Source of the DNA: Rehmannia glutinosa
Lineage: Eukaryota > Streptophyta > Magnoliopsida > Lamiales > Orobanchaceae
Length of the DNA: 64,000 bases
Reading direction: 5' to 3'
Assembly: GCA_016081115.2 (NCBI GenBank)
Contig: CM071934.1
Coordinates: forward strand, 61,303,267 to 61,367,266
Shown here: in pieces, positions 1-10,269 of the stretch
Layout: the number at the start of each line of letters is the position of its first letter
How positions within the stretch are numbered: position 1 is the first letter of the stretch
Made by a program: the position numbers and the translations under genes
Notes under the pieces: generated by a model
The model's input: only the letters and a program-made list of their open reading frames with translations
Told to the model about the DNA's origin: nothing
The model's database searches: none

Positions 1-479
1 GAGATAGGGGGAGAAAGAGAGAACGCATTCCATCGCGCATAACGTGGATTAATTTTCTTCCGGCTCGACTCGGGCGTCATCAGTTTAACTAGCAGAATAT
101 AATCCAAAGCAAGTAGCCATCAAAATTTATGAGGGTCAAACCAGCAAACATGAGTTCTTGATGGAATTGCCAACACACCACACCATTTCCTAAAGTCATG
201 GCCCATTCATGCCAAGAATAATGGTCTTATAGTTACCCATTCTTTGTCTCTTTCAATTCCTACGGATACTTTGTTACAAATTAATGTTGGTAAGTTTTGT
301 TTGGTTTTTCTAATAATTTCCCTCCTTGTACGTAGAGGTTGAAAATTGGTCAACAAGTCATAATCCAAATTTGATAATTTTTTTGTAGTGAACACCGAAA
401 AAATTGTTTAAATAAAGATTTGAGTTAATTCGATATACGTAAGTCATGTAACACATTCAACTTAATTGACTGACTTACA
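1..479. other. Unrecognised AT-rich flank
   Basis: I see no domain, RNA gene or clear repeat boundary here. The only open frame (207-395, minus, 62 codons) is short and has no recognisable motif. The stretch may still belong to the gypsy-type LTR whose best supported part lies just to the right. Confidence 0.4.
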
Positions 480-1012
480 TGGTCGCATGATAAATAACAA
501 TCTAAATTGTCCATAGGATAACATTATGAGGCACATATGCTACAATCATCAATAATAGATCGAACAAAAACGCGAACACCACAAGAAAATCAGTTTATGA
601 TGTTGCTTTTCCCGTAGATCACTCCAAGTTAAGATTTATGGATAAGTTAAAGTATTTTTTCTCCGAAGATGAAAATCTCCTGTGGTGGGAACTTGCCTGC
701 AACATCAGCAAACATTAGAGGGGCCCTGGGGTTGTCCCAAGTAGGCCCATCCGATGCTCTAGTTAGCACGGCGAATGTGAGAAAATCTTGAGCAGTAAAG
801 AAAGTACTTAATGAGAATCATGCGAATTAACTTACAAATGAGATGGAGCGACCTTTATATACCTGCCCCGCGTAGGAGAAAATGGCTCATGGACCGGATA
901 ATTTTATCTATAGCCCAATAATTAATAGATAATCTTAGGTAATTAAACATATTAAATAAATGCCTAAATTGAATAATAACAATAATAGTTAGAGAAAATT
1001 TTGCTCACAACA
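480..1012 (-). repeat. Probable Tat-type gypsy 3' LTR fragment
   Basis: Read on the minus strand, a purine run AGCTGGGGGC (about 1016-1025) is followed directly by TATGTTGTGAGCAAAATT, which is how a polypurine tract meets an LTR start in many plant Tat-group gypsy elements. Further along the minus strand there is a TATA box (TATATAAAGG, about 855-865). After it comes a GAGCATCGGATGGGCC...GGGACAACCCC...GGGCCC block (about 725-765) of the kind often found in the transcribed part of plant LTRs. The far (left) end was not located, so 480 is a rough limit. The motifs are seen directly; the family assignment is from memory and inferred. Confidence 0.4.
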
Positions 1013-1328
1013 TAGCCCCCAGCTCCGGTGCTGCAGAAACATAGAACAGTGCGAGCGCTAGAATGGTATCGTGCTTGGCCTATCTTATTCGTTATCTTGT
1101 CTGGTCTGGAGATGTCTTGGTTAATTTTACACAAGGACAAGCTTGGGAAGAGTGCTTTGACCATGTCTTCAAGAGGTATAATTTCTCTCTCTACTTTTTT
1201 CCAATTTTGAATTTCCTTACTTAGTAGAACACTTGGTGAAATCTTGTTGAGAGTTAAGAAAAATGTCCATGGAGAGTTGCAGTGAGGTGCGAGATGAATA
1301 AAGTGGTGAGGAGAGGGAGAATAGCCAG
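1013..1328 (-). other. 3' internal stub of the same gypsy fragment, up to copia A
   Basis: This stretch lies between the putative polypurine tract and the first base of copia copy A. An open frame crosses it on the minus strand (964-1398), but that frame runs into the LTR of A and has no motif I recognise, so I do not call a gene. It is probably the untranslated end of the gypsy element whose LTR is at 480-1012. The last five bases before A (1324-1328, gccag) should be the target-site copy of A, but its partner lies outside the window. Confidence 0.3.
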
Positions 1329-2756
1329 TGTAGGTCCCAAGGGGTATGGTGTAAGGTTTAGAAAGGAGAGGGAGGGGGGATCGAATAAACCTTATCAAAT
1401 TTTCACTTTTAGTCTTTTTAAGAATTTTAATAGAGTTGACTCAAATCAGCTGTGTCCTTGGGACAGCTAGGTTGGCTATATTCAGCTAAATTACCCACTC
1501 AACAGACTCGCTGAGTTGTTGATAGTATAACTTGGCTGCGTCAGCTAACACTTAACTTTAGTTGATTTGGTAAATAACAGCGGAACACTTAACAACCTTT
1601 TGTTTGATTAAAGCTCATTTTTAACACTTGTTTTAGCACTTGTTATTTATCATTTGGATAGCATATTAACTTAACAACAGATATAAAAATATAAGCAAGA
1701 AAGTAAATGCAAAAAGTAAATGACACAAGTAATTTAATAGTGGTTCGAGGATGGGGTAATTCCTTTAATCCACTATTCTCCAACTCCTGGAGGAATCCAC
1801 TAGGTAACAGATCAAGTTACAAAGTAGTTCTCAGTCTAGAGACAGCCTTGATCACACAGCTAGCTTCTCCTGCGACTCAACTTCTTCACAAGACAGCTGC
1901 CTTGCTACTTCAGCTCCCTTCAAGTCTTTGTATTTGTTCACACAGCCCTTCATCAAACTTGAATCTCCTGGTTCGACCTTGAACCTTTTCTACAACTCCT
2001 TCAACTTGGAGAGTAGACCCATTTTTGTTCTTTAAAATGTTTCCTCTTCAACTGGTTGAAGTTATCTTTTCTTCACAGTGTGTGTTGGATCGAGTTCCTT
2101 CGAGTTTTAGGCCTGAGGAACTTTCTGGATAAGCTTGAGAATATTGTAGGTTATACTTGCTTGATAAATGCTTGATTCGTTCGTGCTAGGTTCGGGTAAC
2201 CTTTTCTCAAATGCTTCCTCAGTCTTTTATAGTGCTCATTTGAAAATATGTCCGTTTAAAAGATAGGCTATTTTCAAATGACACTTCTTGTTCATTGGCT
2301 TGTCTTTTCTTAGTCTGTAGCACTTGTGATGTTGACCCTTCCTCGTATTATTCTTGACATTCTTCCAACGGATCAATGTCAATTGTCTTGACTTGATTGC
2401 TGCCTTTACCCCTTGTGACTTGAGTCTGCTCCAATGACTCAACTATCACTTCAACTGGTAGACTTGGCTCCTTTCATTGACTTGACTGAAACTTCCTCAA
2501 ACTTTACAGAGATGTTCCTCAGCTAACTCTTCTTCAGTCGAGTCATTGTCTTCCTTCTTGGCCATACTTAGCTGACACACAGCAGAGTCTTCACTCTAGT
2601 CCGCAGTTGACTTATTGCATTCTTGACTTAGCTGACTTCACTCAGCTCTTTCAGTCCTATCTATTACAACATAGAATTATAAGGAAAATGGGGTGCCAAC
2701 TCCTAGTCTAAGTTTTACATGGTATCATCAAAATTTAACAAATAAATTTCCTAATA
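1329..2756 (-). repeat. 3' LTR of copia A
   Basis: The plus strand starts TGTAGGTCCCAAGG and ends CCTAATA. The terminal CA on the minus-strand start is mutated (the other copies end CCCAACA). Length is 1428 bp. A TATA box (minus CTATAAAAG) is at 2224-2232. Compared with the other LTR of A it lacks about 125 bp at 2350/2351 that are present at about 16005-16130, so the two LTRs differ by a deletion as well as by substitutions. Confidence 0.88.
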
Positions 2757-2775
2757 ATTTCCCCTTTTTGATAAT
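2757..2775 (-). other. Polypurine tract of copia A
   Basis: The minus strand reads TATCAAAAAGGGGAAAT directly before the 3' LTR. This tract primes plus-strand DNA synthesis. The form ATCAAAAAGGGGG next to the LTR is a hallmark I know from SIRE/Maximus copia elements; here one G is missing relative to copy C. Confidence 0.8.
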
Positions 2776-3061
2776 GCCAAAACTTAAACAGACAATAAAT
2801 AAACAGCAAACACAAGCAGTGAAGCAACAAAGAATGTATGCTTTAAATAATTAATTTTATTGATCATAGCATTATTTTTCTTTACAAAGCTGTTTACAAA
2901 GGTAACAAAGCTTATACAAATATTGTATTACAACGACTATCTGAGCTAGGTTATAAAGAGGATAAGTATTACAAGGAAATTCTCAGAGCTATATTATAGG
3001 GAAAACTTACAGCTATGTATTTACAGCTAAGTAAAATACATGAAGGGGTTTGCAGCCGTCT
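2776..3061 (-). other. 3' untranslated region of copia A
   Basis: AT-rich, no open frame of note. It links the end of the third ORF to the polypurine tract, and a matching stretch lies in copy C (37232-37484). Confidence 0.6.
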
Positions 3062-6000
3062 TCAACGCCTTGGCTGCTTCCTTTTCCTCTCTTCTTCATC
3101 AGCTCTCCTCTTGTCTTCGTCAGCTCTCCTCCTCTTCCTTTCCTCTTTCTCTTTCTTCTTTTTCTCATATGCTCGCTTCGCAGCAGGGACATCCCTACAC
3201 TGCATTTCCTCATATTCTCGAGCAGTTCTTTCGTTTTCAGCCTCTTGTCTTCTTATTTCTTCAGCATTCTTGCGCGCAACTTCTAAGTTAGCAAGATGAT
3301 CAAATCCAGCCCAGTATATGAGTCCCTTCTTCTGCGGATCCACATACTTAATATATTCTGGTCTTGGCCGTGGTTGAACACTTCTCCCACTTCCATCATG
3401 TCTTTCCCTTCCTGACTCAGCTCCCCTTCCTCTACGAGTGTACTATACTGGAGCTTTTGATTTTCCAGCCGAGTGACTGCTAGAACTTGGCTGCTTCTCA
3501 GCCGAATTGCATAATTCAAGTCCATTCTCCCAATACTGATTCCAGGCTTGTGGTAGAGTCATGTCTTGAAAATATCCTTCTGCTTCTAGAGTCTGGAATT
3601 CCTCTAGCGATCTAGGCTCAGATCCAGCATCAGGCATGGAAATGTCTCTCGGGGGTTTTCTTTCCGGCTGGAGGACCATCATATTGTTTTCTGATGTTCT
3701 GAATGCGTGAAGTGTGCTTCTCAGCTACCTTCTCAAACTTAGCTTCGATGGCTTTCCTTGACTCCTTGTATGCCATCTCAGCTTTTGGTTCTACGAATAG
3801 CTCTTTTGGCAATTCGCTGAGAATCGAAGCAGTGACTTCTCCTTGCTGGGGGGTTTCAGAAAACATAAGTTTCAAAAGGGGGTTCTTCAAGCTTCCTTCC
3901 CCTTTTGCTGATTCTCCCTTATTCGGCTCCTTATTACTACCTTCAGCTTCCCCTTTCAGCTTCATTAAGGCCTCATCTTCCACCTTTTTGGCATCATCAC
4001 CAAAAGATTAGGTCAGGCCAGGGAACAAGCCACTCAGAATGAAGTCCAGTCAGCTGTTCGTTGAATTCTGCTTGATATTTGCTTTGGAGTAGGCTGTGCA
4101 GAACTCTGACCGTGTAGCCTTTGACTCAGCTGCTAGCAACTTCATTGATGCAATAAGATCGACCTTCTAGTTCATGCTCTCTTCCATCCTAGCAATTTCA
4201 CTTTTATGTTGCGACTTGAGCAACTCCATGTCCGGCTTAAGAGATTCTTCAATTTCGACCATGAATTCCTTCTCCCTCCGCCAAAATTTGGCATTATCCG
4301 CACTCCAAACCAAATGCTCGCAAACAAAGCTTTGAAGTAATGGACTCGCTCAAGCGCCGCTGATCCGATCGATGTGCACCAATTCCCGATTCATAAGACG
4401 ACTCCTCGAATATCTGCGCGATGGTTGCATCACGATTGTCCAAACAAAGATCCAACAATGCTTGGTGGCGTTCCGTCTTCTCAATTTTGTCTGCATTTTC
4501 TTGAAAGCATTACAAAACTCCTACTGTGGAAGCCCACTCTTCTTCCATCCACACTGCATCGAAATAAAATCCCATAGGCACAATCGTATCAGTTGGAATT
4601 ATGGGCTCTTCCAAAGATAGTGTATTTTTCATATTCTCGGCGATTTGGCATCCATGTCGGGCGGTTCAATAGTGAAAGGGAAGATGTCGTGCCTCGAGCA
4701 AATTTGGCATCCCCAGAGGTCCACGCTGGGGGCCTTTCCTTCTCTTGTTGTAATTTATCAGCTCTGCGTGCCTCGACCGAGCCAACATCATTGGCGGATA
4801 ACGCACTGTGGGAGCTCGCAATGGAGCATTTGAGTTGTTCTTTGCTGCAGCATTGTGGTAACTGCTCACCGATCGTGTCCCGATTGGAGCAGATTGTATC
4901 GGTCGATAAGCGTGACTAAGCCTCGATTGTGTTAACAACTTCGTCGATCTTAGTGGGTTTTTCCTTTTGAGTTAACGGGTCCTCTCCTGTCTTAATAGCG
5001 TCATCGGAGTGTGATGTGACCTGAGGGATGGCTCATCATCAAAATTGAATCTCATTGGAGCTGTCTTATCACTAACATTGCTACGTGAGTTAAGAACATC
5101 CTCAGCCTCATCCTGCGTGGAATCTCCATGATGTGTGGACTCGGCTTCATCCTCTAATCCCAGAAAAGTTGTATCCATGTGTTCTAGGGAATCATGAAGG
5201 GCGCTGATCTCCTATTCTTCACCAGCTCCCTCTACTTGAGGAATGTTCTCCTGTTTCGGCTCTTTACCTAAGGAAGTCTCAACCTCCTTTAGGCCTTCAT
5301 TACCCCCACCGAATCGAAGCTTGTGGGGCCTTCAACATTCCCTTAGACAGACTCATCTATCTTGGGTTCTTCAATGGCATCCTTTGGAGTCTCAACTCCT
5401 AGGATTGTACTTTCATGGCCAAGAGTCTCAACTCCCGTGGCCTCTTTCCCATCCTTTGCCTTAGCTACATCAGCAGCTTCATTGGCCTGCACATAAGATG
5501 AAATCTTAGCTCGAACATTCTCAACCATTCGAGCTTCGTTAATTTCACTCTGCTTATCAGTTGTTTGCTCTCCTTCACCTCTAAACTTCGTAGTTTTGTC
5601 TCCCATAGTGTCCTCCGACCTAGCTGTGGTGGAGAGAGCTCCCCCTCAGCTGGCACACCAGCTGAGTGAATGTTTGTGGGGTTACTCAACTACTGAGATA
5701 CGATTATGTTTTCTGTTGAGTAGTCAGCCGTTGGGAAGGTATCTCAACACATTCTTCAGGGGTAGGCTTGGCTAGGGTGCCCACATCATCACCTTTCCTA
5801 GCTTCATCGTCGTTCCCCTAAGAGCTATCTTGAGATTGCACTGGGGAAGTGGTCGCAGCAATAACGGTTGCAATCTTCTATGCCACACCCAAGGGATCAG
5901 ATCGAGGAGAGATATGGGAAGACTCTCCTAGACCTTCCTGAAGATGTTGCTCGTGCATGGCTCGGGATTCTTTAATGGCCTGTTGGAACTCGGCCTTTTC

Positions 6001-7795
6001 AACTGCTGGAGCTGGGTCCATCTCCTCCAAGTCGCTGCTGTCAGTTGACTCCATGAGATGCTCATGGGTCCCCGTTTGCATACATATCTTAAATTTCTCG
6101 AGGACTTTGGCTTTCTCAAGGGTTTTCTTCTTCTCATCCTGTTTAATAGCATGGAGGGCATCCATGCAGAATTCCTCATCAGGGGCATATTGGACAGTGA
6201 CATTTCCTAGGAACCTTAGAAGCTCCTCCTCTTCTTCAATGTACTCAGGGTGAGCGAACTACTCATGCCCCGGAGTAGTCTAGCTTCCATCTCCTCCATT
6301 CCCTTAGCCTCTGTTGGATGTCTGGATAGACTCGAGAGTACATTATCAAATCATCTTCATCTTCTCCAGCCTTTGGAATAGTAGCCAACGGAGCTTGCTC
6401 CTTCTCAGGTTCAAGTACTCAGTCTGAGGGGGTCAGACATCTTTTTCTTCCTGTGACTTGGTTGTCTCAGCTCCATCCATCTCCACAGTTGTCTTACGGG
6501 CAGCTGGGTCCTCGATACTCTGCTGATCTGCATCAGCAGTCTTCTCAGAATCATCAACTTTTTCTTGAGACTACTCAATTGAGTATCAGCAGTCTCTTCG
6601 GGCTTCTCTGGCTGAGTACGGACTCGACTGGCTTCTCCAGCTCCGACTTCCTAACCAATCGCCTTCACTTTGTAGGAACCAGGGGAACCTATGGCTCTAA
6701 ATTTTGAGGCTCTTCAAGAATGAAGTCATGTGATCAATATCTCTTTTCTTCAATGCAGCTGCCTTACGAGACATGGCCTTCACGACTGGAGAAGGAAGTA
6801 AGGGTTCCTCCTCAGTCTCGGCTGCGGGGGCAGGGGCTTGTGATTTGGCTGCTTGGATAGGTGCTTGGGGTTTGGCTACTGGGGCAAGTGCCTTCTTTGT
6901 TTTGGCTGCTGGGGCAGGAGCAGGTTTAGCTGCTGCAACTCTCTTCTTTGAAACAGACTTAGGGGAGAGAGCTGGAGCGGTCGCATATGTATCTTCTGCA
7001 GGGTCAGCTGATTCCCCCTCACTGGTATCAACTTTCCTGGCATGAGCCTTCTTCTGAGCGCCTGAGAGGTTTGCCTTAAACATCCTTGTTTGCATGAAAG
7101 GGCTTCTCATGGCGCAGGGCAATCCCCTTAATCTCCATCAAATGGTCAATCACTAGGCCATACTCCAGGGAGCAACCAAAAGTCCCATCCTCCTTGAAGG
7201 ACTTGTTGATTACATTCTGACAGACTCGACTGAAGACGAACTCAGCCCAGTTAACTTTCTTCTCCCCCATAATAACAACCATCACCATCAACTTAGTCCG
7301 TGATAGCTGGTTGAAGCTCCCGAACTTCATGTATACACACTTGGACACGATGTCCATCAGCTTGTGGTAGTCATCCTTGATTAGCTCTTTCTTAGTGGTA
7401 TAGACAGCTTTCGCGGCAAACTTGGGCTTTGCAATTTCCTTCCAAGCTGCAGCCAAGTTCATGTCCTTCTTGGCTATGTCCTTCAGTCCTTCGGTCGGTA
7501 GAAAGCAGTGTTCGTCAAGGTCCTTCGTAGTGATTTTGATGTCCTTGCCGTGAATGGAGGAGCAAATCTCATCGTCATACACTTCAGCATTCACATAAAA
7601 CATAGCTACCTCCTCCAAGTAGGTTTGGGTGAACTCCATTGAGAGGAAGTCCTTCAAACCAGACTTCTCAAGCTTGACTGCAATCTTCTTCACTAGGGCC
7701 TCATCAGCGCCTTGCTTGATCATCCCTTTCAAGTCCACTGAAGCACCAGAGTGGATCTTCTCAGAAAGCGTAGTGAAATCATGTGTAGCAACCAT
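3062..7795 (-). pseudogene. Third ORF (ORF3) of copia A, large protein of unknown function
   Basis: The start ATG at 7793-7795 is chosen because copies B', C and D have an ATG at the matching place, followed by a similar N-terminus. The first ~240 codons (to about 7080) form a well preserved globular region with motifs such as YLEEVAMFYVNAE, WKEIAKPKF and KKVNWAEFVF. A frame slip near 7085 leads into an Ala/Pro/Lys-rich linker (6750-7050), then Ser/Glu-rich acidic stretches (about 5340-6170). It ends in a Lys/Glu/Arg-rich probable coiled coil (3062-3343). Intact it would be near 1500 residues. It lies where SIRE elements carry their env-like gene, but I see no signal peptide or clear membrane helix. 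The N-terminal part resembles, from memory, the 'putative plant transposon protein' domain of retroelement ORFs; this is unverified. Function unknown. Confidence 0.75.
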
Positions 7796-8356
7796 TTCTA
7801 GAAGGATTAAACGGCAAAATATGCGAAAATCTTGAGCTTTGAGGGTAGGGTTTCGAACAGTTGCAGAGAGAATTTCTTTTGCTTGTTGAAGACGAGAGTA
7901 TTTGTGTAAGGAGAGAGAAAATGTAAATTTTGGTTTATATGAGGCTTGAAAGGACGGTTTTTGGAATTTGAATAACTTGATCAAAATCAACGGTCAAGAT
8001 TTCGTCTTCAAAACCGCATTAATTTTCCCACATTAAATGCAGCAGCATTTATATCCAATCATATGTTTTACTGTGCAGCTTTTGTACTGACAGTCATAAT
8101 TACACTGACGTCATCCTTAAAAACATTCCCGCTCGAATAGAACGACTACATTTTTATCGCTTAGCTCATAAATGATTCAGCTGTCATCCAAAGTGACTTA
8201 ACTCTGCTTCTTTGTTCACATAAGATCACTTAGTTGTCTGCTAACTCGACACAGCTGACTTCCCTACTAGGCTGTTTCACTTGGCTGACATGTGAAACTT
8301 GCTCATTTTCTATTCTCTCTTCTTTTCCTGAGTATCCTAACTCAGCTCAATTAACC
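7796..8356 (-). promoter_or_regulatory. Pol-ORF3 spacer with promoter-like look (copia A)
   Basis: About 560 bp separate the pol stop from the ORF3 start. On the minus strand a TATA-like CATATAAACC (7932-7941) is followed by a long pyrimidine-rich leader with TTCTCTCTCC, then AGAAATGG at the ORF3 start. This is the arrangement of a plant core promoter and 5' leader. The same spacer is kept in copies B', C and D, including ACATTCCCGC and GCATTTATATCCAATCAT-type blocks. That it drives ORF3 separately is inference. Confidence 0.45.
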
Positions 8357-8992
8357 CTAACTCACTTTGAGCTCTTCAAACCTTGATTCACATAGTGCCT
8401 TTGCGAATATGTCAGCTAACTGCTTATTAGTTGAGATGTATTCCAAGGTGATGTCTATCTTTTCAACATGATCTCTTATAAAATGATATCCGACATCAAT
8501 GTGCTTTGTCCTTGAATGCAACACTGGATTCTGTGTGATTGCAATAGCACTAGTGTTATCACACATAATTGGAATATCTCTTTCTTCAATATCATAGTCT
8601 CTCAGCTGTTGTCTCATCCATAAGACTTGGGCACAACTTGTTTGCATGACTATGTACTCGCTTGGTGTGGATGTAGCTATTGAATTTTGTTTCTTCTTGA
8701 ACCAAGAAACTAATGCTTTCAAGCATTTGACATGTACACTGAAGTACTATTTCTGTCAACTCTACATCCAAAGATACGAGTCTGATTACCCTACCAGCTT
8801 CAATCCTCCTTCCTTTGAATACCATAAGCCAACTTCTTGCCATCCCTTCAAATATCTTACGATTCTCTTAGCTGCAGTCATATGGCTCTCTTTTGGTGCA
8901 GATTGAAATCTAGCACATACACCTACTGCAAAAAGGTGATGTATGGCCTGCTTGCTGTTAGATAGAGCAAAGATCCAATGAGGGCTCTATAT
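8357..8992 (-). pseudogene. pol: RNase H and end of pol, copia A
   Basis: The minus frame 8357-8722 holds typical copia RNase H motifs: SWFKKKQNSIATST, CDNTSAIAI, SRTKHIDVGYHFIRDHV and KQLADIFAKAL. The enzyme degrades the RNA strand of the RNA:DNA hybrid in the particle. The frame stops soon after FEELK, while B' and D read on as KHELW/KHELG. Upstream the domain continues in another frame (8592-8843) and is then cut by the solo LTR at 8993. The acidic residue in CDNTSA is present. Confidence 0.88.
8988..8992. repeat. Target-site duplication tatat, left copy
   Basis: The five bases tatat precede the solo LTR and are repeated at 10265-10269. Copia copies without this insertion read straight through here. 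Confidence 0.85.
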
Positions 8993-10264
8993 TGATGTGT
9001 ATAAAATACACGTGCATTTTGGGGCTTAAAATGATATATAATTGATGCATTTGCATGCATATTTACTATGTATTTACTTGGTTTCCTTAAAAGGGCATGA
9101 TACTGCATATTTTTGTAATTCTTGCAGGAAAGGGAGCTTAAAATGAAGAAATATCAGTTGGAATAGGACAGGACCACACGACCATGTGGGACTCTGTTTC
9201 AGCGCATTTTTTCAGAGTTTGCTTCCCGTTCCAACTCTACGAGTGATCTCTCCAAGCATCTATAAAAGGGACCCAAGGCTTGCACGAAAATACATCACTT
9301 CATACAACAAAAACACATCAAATAACACAGGAACCCAATAATCGAAGATCTTCTGAGAGCAAAAGTCTAGGTCGCGAAGAACACCACAAGTCTTTCGCAT
9401 CTAGGGAGCACAAAAGCTTCGAGGGCTTGGAAGGGGAATCCATCCTGACAAGAAGGGGTTTTCTTTCTATGTCTAAGAACTCTTGTCTGTGCTTATACGA
9501 TGTCATAATGTTGATTCAAATTTGTCTATGAGTTTGTAATCAATGTTTGGCATATCTTTCGGATCTTAGGGGCATAATCGAAACTGTGGATTTGTATTAA
9601 ATATGATTATTTGTTTTCATAATTAATTCATGCTTTCTATTTTATGAATTCGAGTGCTTATTTATAATTGCTTTCATTTTCCGGGAATAAATTGCATGTC
9701 ATATTTGTTAGTGTGAAATTCGGGAGATGAGTTGTAACAAAGACAGAAATCGAATTCAGACATAAACGGATGTAACGAACCGGAAGGCCTACAACTATTT
9801 GTGGGGAGTCATTCAATTCACAAATCTTTTGGGAGTTAGTAATAATTGTAATAAGTCGGGAGACCTACAATTGTTATTAATCAACTGTTTATTCACCGCC
9901 CGGAAGGAGGAGTAGACTAACTTAGGAATTGAACCCATAGAATTTCATGAATTAGTTTTTAAAACTTTATTCGCATTTAATATTGAAGAAGCATGTTGAG
10001 ATTATGTGCCTAAGGTTGCTCCTATAGATGGTTAAAATACTTGTGGTGTTCGAAAATTTATTTTTATTTCTTTCTTTTTATTTTTCGATTTTCTTAGTTA
10101 AAAATACTCAATATTTGGTCAATTCAATAAAATTGGAATATAATGTTATTATACCCTAAGTGTTTCTAATATCAATCCTTGAGGAATACGACCTTGCTTG
10201 CCATTATTCTATAAACTACATTGTATACTTGCAGTTGTATGAACCAAAATATTTTTGGCGAACA
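8993..10264 (+). mobile_element. Solo LTR, probably Ty3/gypsy
   Basis: A 1272 bp segment starts TGATGTGTATAAAA and ends TTTGGCGAACA (TG...CA), is flanked by tatat on both sides and has no internal coding region. It interrupts the reverse transcriptase/RNase H region of copia A. A TATA box (CTATAAAAGG, 9261-9270) and AATAAA (about 10126) suggest the plus orientation. This is the usual product of unequal recombination between the two LTRs of one element. The family is not proven; the general make-up resembles plant gypsy LTRs. Confidence 0.85.
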
Positions 10265-10269
10265 TATAT
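10265..10269. repeat. Target-site duplication tatat, right copy
   Basis: Partner of the copy at 8988-8992. Copia A resumes with ctagtttgatc. Confidence 0.85.

Noticed and set aside
964..1398. 144-codon frame on the minus strand as a possible host gene
   Set aside because: It crosses the boundary into the copia A LTR and has no recognisable motif or splice pattern.
4593..4919. 108-codon plus-strand frame
   Set aside because: It is antisense to the middle of ORF3 of copia A and has no counterpart in copies C, D or B'.
6773..7045. Ala/Gly-rich plus-strand frame
   Set aside because: It is the reverse shadow of the Ala/Pro/Lys-rich linker of ORF3, whose repetitive codons keep the opposite strand open.
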